Source of the DNA: an uncultured Collinsella sp. | GTDB lineage: Bacteria; Actinomycetota; Coriobacteriia; Coriobacteriales; Coriobacteriaceae | Length of the DNA: 64,000 nt | NCBI GenBank assembly: GCA_900556415.1 | Contig: USOU01000004.1 | Coordinates: 1 to 64,000, forward strand | Reading direction: 5' to 3' | Shown here: positions 63,494 to 64,000 of the stretch, piece by piece | Layout: the number at the start of each line of letters is the position of its first letter | Numbering within the stretch: position 1 is the first letter of the stretch | The notes under the pieces: model-generated | The model's database searches: none | Told to the model about the DNA's origin: nothing | The model's input: the letters and a program-made list of their open reading frames with translations, nothing else | Made by a program: the position numbers and the translations under genes

Positions 63494-63991
63494 CTATTCC
63501 TCGCAGGGAAGGTCGCGCAGGGCCCGGCGCTCAAAAATACGGAAGATCTGCGTATACCACAGATCTTGGGTGGCTTGCGGCTTGACCAGAATGGTATCGA
63601 CGCCGGCAAAGTTTCCGCTCCACACGTCGGTGTACAGCTGATCCCCGATCAGTACGGCCTCGTTAGCCGTGGCACCCAGGCGCTTAAGGCCCGCTTTGAG
63701 GGCAAAGGGCGCCGGCTTCATGGCATGGCTGATGGCCTCGAGCCCCAGCTCGCGCGCTGACGCCATAACCTGGTCGCGATGCCAGTTGTTGGACACCATG
63801 CACAGCTTAAAGCCCTTGGCATGGGCGGCCTCGAGCCAGGCAGAGACCGCAGCGGGTACCTGCTCGGTATCACGCGGCACCAGGGTGTTATCGCGATCGA
63901 GCAGAATGGCGCGCTTGCCGTCGGCCCAGAGGGTATCGAGGTCGATGCGATCGACCGAGGCAACATATCGTTTGGGGCTAAAAATCCTCAT
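63494..63991 (-). CDS. YqeG-family HAD-IIIA phosphatase
   Basis: A 165-residue HAD phosphatase: LLDRDNTLVP (motif I), MVSNNW (motif II), KPAPFALKAGLKRLG (motif III lysine) and LIGDQLYTDVWSGN (motif IV). Homologues act on phosphatidylglycerophosphate in mitochondria and plants; the bacterial substrate is not settled. ATG at 63991 lies at the window edge, so a longer start cannot be excluded. It is the first visible gene of the minus-strand run. Confidence 0.88.
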   Translation of the reverse strand: MRIFSPKRYVASVDRIDLDTLWADGKRAILLDRDNTLVPRDTEQVPAAVSAWLEAAHAKGFKLCMVSNNWHRDQVMASARELGLEAISHAMKPAPFALKAGLKRLGATANEAVLIGDQLYTDVWSGNFAGVDTILVKPQATQDLWYTQIFRIFERRALRDLPCEE

Positions 63992-64000
63992 GATCAATTC

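Noticed and set aside
1..64000. CRISPR array
   Set aside because: The repeats found are inverted and dispersed; no regularly spaced direct repeats and no cas genes were seen.

Overview
The window is a high-GC bacterial chromosome segment that looks like Collinsella or a close relative (class Coriobacteriia, Actinomycetota). This is inferred from the gene families, from codon and base use, and from linked glycogen, fructose-PTS and nusB-efp blocks typical of that group. It was not tested by a database search. No rRNA, CRISPR array, integrase or complete insertion sequence was seen.

Layout. Positions 1-9,300 form an AT-richer accessory stretch. It holds a frameshifted nuclease-like gene, tRNA-Val, an orphan gene, a frameshifted XRE regulator with paired upstream palindromes, a Panacea/Fic toxin-antitoxin pair, a frameshifted LPXTG surface protein, an OLD-family nuclease, a remnant of UDP-glucose dehydrogenase, and tRNA-Ala. 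From 9.5 to 24.6 kb lie thiN, a HAD phosphatase and a complete glycogen locus: glgB, glgP, glgC, glgD, glgA and a GH13-GH77 fusion. From 25 to 35.8 kb are housekeeping genes: rsmB, fmt, def, priA, gltX, metK and a serine ammonia-lyase. From 36 to 45.5 kb are an L,D-transpeptidase, a MacAB-like ABC export operon, a radical SAM protein, a TetR regulator, a flippase-like membrane protein and two identical tRNA-Glu genes. From 45.7 to 55.1 kb are cca and a fructose PTS block: two 1-phosphofructokinases, EI, HPr, FruA and a divergent RpiR regulator. From 55.3 kb to the end is a long minus-strand run: recN, nadK, tlyA, xseB, nusB, asp23, efp, an Xaa-Pro peptidase, an AroB-like gene, aroK and yqeG.

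How the genes work together. The glycogen genes cover ADP-glucose synthesis (GlgC/GlgD), chain elongation (GlgA), branching (GlgB), phosphorolysis (GlgP) and maltodextrin recycling (GH13-GH77). The PTS genes supply fructose 1-phosphate to the kinases, giving fructose 1,6-bisphosphate.

The most unusual content lies between genes. At least twelve long inverted repeats fall into several families. One is a 67-bp hairpin element with five copies. A second has a conserved ~68-bp core wrapped in a different near-perfect inverted repeat at each locus. A third is a 154-bp element with two copies. Other points for follow-up are long lysine/alanine-rich tails on both GlgB and GlgA, and an AroB-like protein beside aroK that appears to lack the usual metal-binding histidines.
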